This document shows positions 61,879 through 64,000 of a stretch of DNA of 64,000 bases, one piece after another. Under the pieces are notes generated by a model. That model made no database searches. It had not been told where the DNA came from and worked only from the letters and a program-made list of their open reading frames with translations. The translations under genes and the position numbers were made by a program. Location: the NCBI RefSeq assembly GCF_031656215.1, contig NZ_CP134228.1:2065001-2129000 (forward strand), written 5' to 3'. Each line of letters begins with the position of its first letter. The first letter of the stretch is position 1. The stretch comes from Mesorhizobium koreense (GTDB lineage Bacteria > Pseudomonadota > Alphaproteobacteria > Rhizobiales > Rhizobiaceae).

Positions 61879-62283
61879 TTACTGTATCACCACGCCGCTC
61901 TGCATGGTGACTTCCTGGCCGTTCTCTAGAATTGCTATCAATCCGTCCGATGTGAGGCGGACGGAGGAGACGGTGCCGGTCGTGTTGCCGTCGGCAGAGG
62001 TGATGCTGTGGCCGATGATGTTGCCGGCCTGCGCGAGCGCCGAGGTCTGGAGAAGCTGGTCCAGCTTCGAGTTCGTCTGCACGGTTTGCGCGACCTGCGA
62101 GAAGGTCGCCAACTGCGCGACATATTCCGTCGAATCCATCGGCTTAGTCGGGTCCTGGTTTTTCATCTCGGTGATCAGGAGCTTCAGGAAGGACTGGTAA
62201 TCGATGTTCGGCCCGGCCGCCTGCGAAGTGGAACCGGTGCCGGTCGTTGAACTGTTTGTGCCATTCACCGGAGGAACGGACAT
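61879..62283 (-). CDS. flgD: Flagellar hook assembly protein FlgD (short rhizobial form)
   Basis: A 134-residue protein. YQSFLKLLITEMKNQDPTKPMDSTEYVAQLATFSQV is the FlgD N-terminal signature (as QDPTKPMDSTEYVAQL). It lacks the extended C-terminal domain of enteric FlgD and is therefore short, as in other rhizobia. ATG 62283 overlaps the flbT stop by one base. Confidence 0.92.
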   Translation of the reverse strand: MSVPPVNGTNSSTTGTGSTSQAAGPNIDYQSFLKLLITEMKNQDPTKPMDSTEYVAQLATFSQVAQTVQTNSKLDQLLQTSALAQAGNIIGHSITSADGNTTGTVSSVRLTSDGLIAILENGQEVTMQSGVVIQ

Positions 62284-62720
62284 CAGGCGATCTCCCGCAA
62301 TTCGTCTTGATAGGCCGGCGCCATTCTTCCGCCGCAGAGAATTTCGTCTTCGAGGCTGTACAATCCGCGGATGGTCTTCAGCGCGTCGTAGACATGACCC
62401 TCGCCGACGAGCCGGTCGATGTGTTTCAGCGAGGACAGGATGTGCTCGTTGCGGAAGCTTTCGAGAAGCAGCGGCAGCGACTGCCGGAACATGTCGCGTG
62501 CCTGATCCGCGTTGCCGGGATTCATCAGCATGATCTGCAGGATGAAATAAAGCTGCCTGAGCGGTGTCGCGGCCTGCTCCGGCTGCATGACATGGCTTTC
62601 GAGCAGGAACTGCGTCTCGTTGAGCAACTCGACCGTCGTCTTGCGGTCGACCCGGACGACCGCGCCGTTGATGTAGATCTTCTCGTTGGCTTTCAGCGAT
62701 ATTTTCAGCGTGTTCTTCAT
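62283..62720 (-). CDS. flbT: Flagellin translation repressor FlbT
   Basis: A 145-residue FlbT: SLKANEKIYINGAVVRVDRKTTVELLNETQFLLE at the start and AATPLRQLYFILQIMLMNPGNADQARDMF in the middle (as LRQLYFILQIMLMNP). It binds flagellin mRNA leaders in alphaproteobacteria. It overlaps flaF upstream by 4 nt and flgD downstream by 1 nt. Confidence 0.94.
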   Translation of the reverse strand: MKNTLKISLKANEKIYINGAVVRVDRKTTVELLNETQFLLESHVMQPEQAATPLRQLYFILQIMLMNPGNADQARDMFRQSLPLLLESFRNEHILSSLKHIDRLVGEGHVYDALKTIRGLYSLEDEILCGGRMAPAYQDELREIA

Positions 62721-63064
62721 TGTATGCCGTCGCGGATGATCTGCGATACCTCGATGAGACCCTCGAAATTCTGCGATTGGCCTTGCCGCACCGCCTCGCC
62801 CTCGCGCAACAGCCAGAGCCCGATCGAGATCAGATTGGCGCGCAGCTCCACCGGAAGCTCGTTCTCGGAACTGCCGAGGTCCTCCATGAAGGAGGTCCAG
62901 ATGCGGTTCATGAAGTGAATGGCCTCGACCGCTTGCGGCGAGCCGCCGCCGCTGTCCTTTGCCGTCGAAAGCAGATCGATGGACCGGCTCAGGAGCTGGC
63001 GCTCGCGATCCTTGGCGTCGGCGATCGAGTCGGTCTGAATCTCGGCATACGAAAATTGGTACAT
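62717..63064 (-). CDS. flaF: Flagellar regulatory protein FlaF
   Basis: A 115-residue FlaF, the partner of FlbT in controlling flagellin synthesis and secretion. NRIWTSFMEDLGSSENELPVELRANLISIGLWLLRE is the conserved core (as WTSFMEDLGSSENELP). It is followed at once by flbT (4-nt overlap) and preceded by flgL (33-nt gap). Confidence 0.93.
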   Translation of the reverse strand: MYQFSYAEIQTDSIADAKDRERQLLSRSIDLLSTAKDSGGGSPQAVEAIHFMNRIWTSFMEDLGSSENELPVELRANLISIGLWLLREGEAVRQGQSQNFEGLIEVSQIIRDGIQ

Positions 63065-63097
63065 GGTGGTTCCGTTACGTTTCGCCTGAGGTTGCGG

Positions 63098-64000
63098 TCA
63101 CTTTAGGTAATTGACGAGACTGAGTTGCTGGATGCGTGCGGTCAGCGCGTAGGAGGTTTCGATCTGGCCGAGCAGCGAGGTGATCTTGGTGGAAGCCTCG
63201 TAGGGATCAACGCCTTCGAGGTCGTTGAGATTGCGTTGGAAAAGGTCGACCTGTGACTTGATGCGGTCCGTGGCGCTGGAAACCTTGTTTTCGGTCAGGC
63301 CGAGCTGAGCCTGCTGGGAAGCTGAATCGGTAAGCGAGTCCGTGATCAGATCGGACGCCTTGTCGATGAGCGCATCGCGGGCGCCTTCGTTAAGGTTGCC
63401 CTGCATGAAATTCGACACCATCGCCGCGGCAATCATGAATTTCTTGGTGCCGATGGAGTTGGCGCTGACGGAGGTCTCGGCCGTTTCGTTGAGCGAGATG
63501 CGACTGGTGATCGGCTGGTCCGTGGCATTCGACCAGTTCGATGACCACGCCGGATCGGTGGTTTGGTCGCTAACAAGCTGGTCGATGAAATCGCCCATAT
63601 CCGAGGCGCTGATGTTCGCCGCCGCCGGGTCGCTCGGCGGGAAGCCGAAACGGGTCTGGAAGGCATCGTTCAGTGCCTGGTTCGCCGCCGAGCCGGTCGC
63701 GCCTGAATCGTTGATCGGCTGGACGTCCGTATTGATGCCGGCGAACAGATATTCGCCGTTGACGCTGGTGTTGAGGATGGAGGTGACGGAACTGAGCGCC
63801 GTCTGGGCCGCCGTCTGCGTCACGGTCGATGCGACGCCGCTGCCCTTGTCGGCGGTCAGCGCGGACAGGAATGTCTGAGTGAGGTCGTTTATCTGGCCGA
63901 GCGCATCCTGGGTGGCCGTCAGGCGGGTGGAGATGAGGTTGTTGGAATCGACCAGCCCGTTCAGCCGGTCCACGTCGCGCGAAAGAGATACCGCCTGGCC
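63098..64000 (-). CDS. flgL: Flagellar hook-associated protein 3 (FlgL), 5' end cut by window edge
   Basis: The C-terminal 300 residues of FlgL, the junction protein between hook and filament. The frame is open off the right edge; the visible part starts GQAVSLSRDVDRLNGL. NGEYLFAGINTDVQPI is the FlgL core and the C-terminal helical repeat TKITSLLGQIETSYALTARIQQLSLVNYL is flagellin-like (as QIETSYALTARIQQL). First gene of the visible leftward unit. Confidence 0.92.
   Translation of the reverse strand, partial: GQAVSLSRDVDRLNGLVDSNNLISTRLTATQDALGQINDLTQTFLSALTADKGSGVASTVTQTAAQTALSSVTSILNTSVNGEYLFAGINTDVQPINDSGATGSAANQALNDAFQTRFGFPPSDPAAANISASDMGDFIDQLVSDQTTDPAWSSNWSNATDQPITSRISLNETAETSVSANSIGTKKFMIAAAMVSNFMQGNLNEGARDALIDKASDLITDSLTDSASQQAQLGLTENKVSSATDRIKSQVDLFQRNLNDLEGVDPYEASTKITSLLGQIETSYALTARIQQLSLVNYLK

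Overview
The window looks like a chromosomal stretch of an alphaproteobacterium of the order Hyphomicrobiales (Rhizobiales), most likely near Mesorhizobium and the Phyllobacteriaceae. The GC-rich coding, the flagellar gene order flgL-flaF-flbT-flgD-fliQ-flhA-fliR, an Omp10-type lipoprotein, homospermidine synthase and a rhizobial-type ornithine decarboxylase all point this way. I see no rRNA, tRNA, insertion sequence or CRISPR array. Both ends cut a gene: tssC on the left, flgL on the right.

Layout. 1-5.6 kb: edge of a type VI secretion locus, tssA-tssB-tssC leftward and clpV (tssH) rightward, separated by an unusually AT-rich divergent promoter region. 5.6-16.4 kb: envelope and housekeeping genes: small membrane proteins, a DUF459 protein, an MltB-type lytic transglycosylase, galU, a RES/Xre toxin-antitoxin pair, a large outer-membrane barrel protein, kpsF, nfeD/qmcA and hemH. 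16.5-27 kb: a secreted 5'-nucleotidase with LysM, a PaaK-like ligase, Omp10, homospermidine synthase, a DUF3445 haem protein, pabB/pabC and pepF. 27-34 kb: a sigma-54 response regulator, a DUF882 murein peptidase, eda, an endolysin-like muramidase, trhO and a DUF533 protein. 34.1-35.1 kb is a gene-free stretch carrying several inverted repeats. 35-38.6 kb: modABC and a lipoprotein hydrolase. 38.6-47.5 kb: a TetR gene divergent from two membrane proteins with repeated operators, a MarR-GNAT fusion, an aminotransferase, a GNAT, a CDF metal exporter and a probable sugar-acid dehydrogenase group ending in denD. 47.5-51 kb: an OmpR/EnvZ-type two-component system divergent from three tiny exported His- or Lys-rich proteins. 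51-56.6 kb: SCP2, GNAT, ornithine decarboxylase with a long structured leader, a LysR regulator, and a DUF1007/NicO metal transport pair. 56.6-64 kb: the leftward flagellar export and regulation operon.

How the genes work together. Ornithine decarboxylase (52-53 kb) and homospermidine synthase (20.7-22.2 kb) together can make sym-homospermidine from ornithine. PabB and PabC make p-aminobenzoate for folate. ModABC imports molybdate. The flagellar genes form one tightly overlapping unit. The best candidate for a little-described system is the two-component/small-basic-protein locus at 47.5-50.9 kb: a 27-nt box with 23 identical positions occurs 75-86 nt upstream of two of the exported small-protein genes, and one of those proteins has the composition of an acid-shock (Asr) protein. 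The second-best leads are a sigma-54-like promoter ahead of clpV and the roughly 435-nt leader of the ornithine decarboxylase gene. All functions are inferred from reading the sequence; no searches were run.
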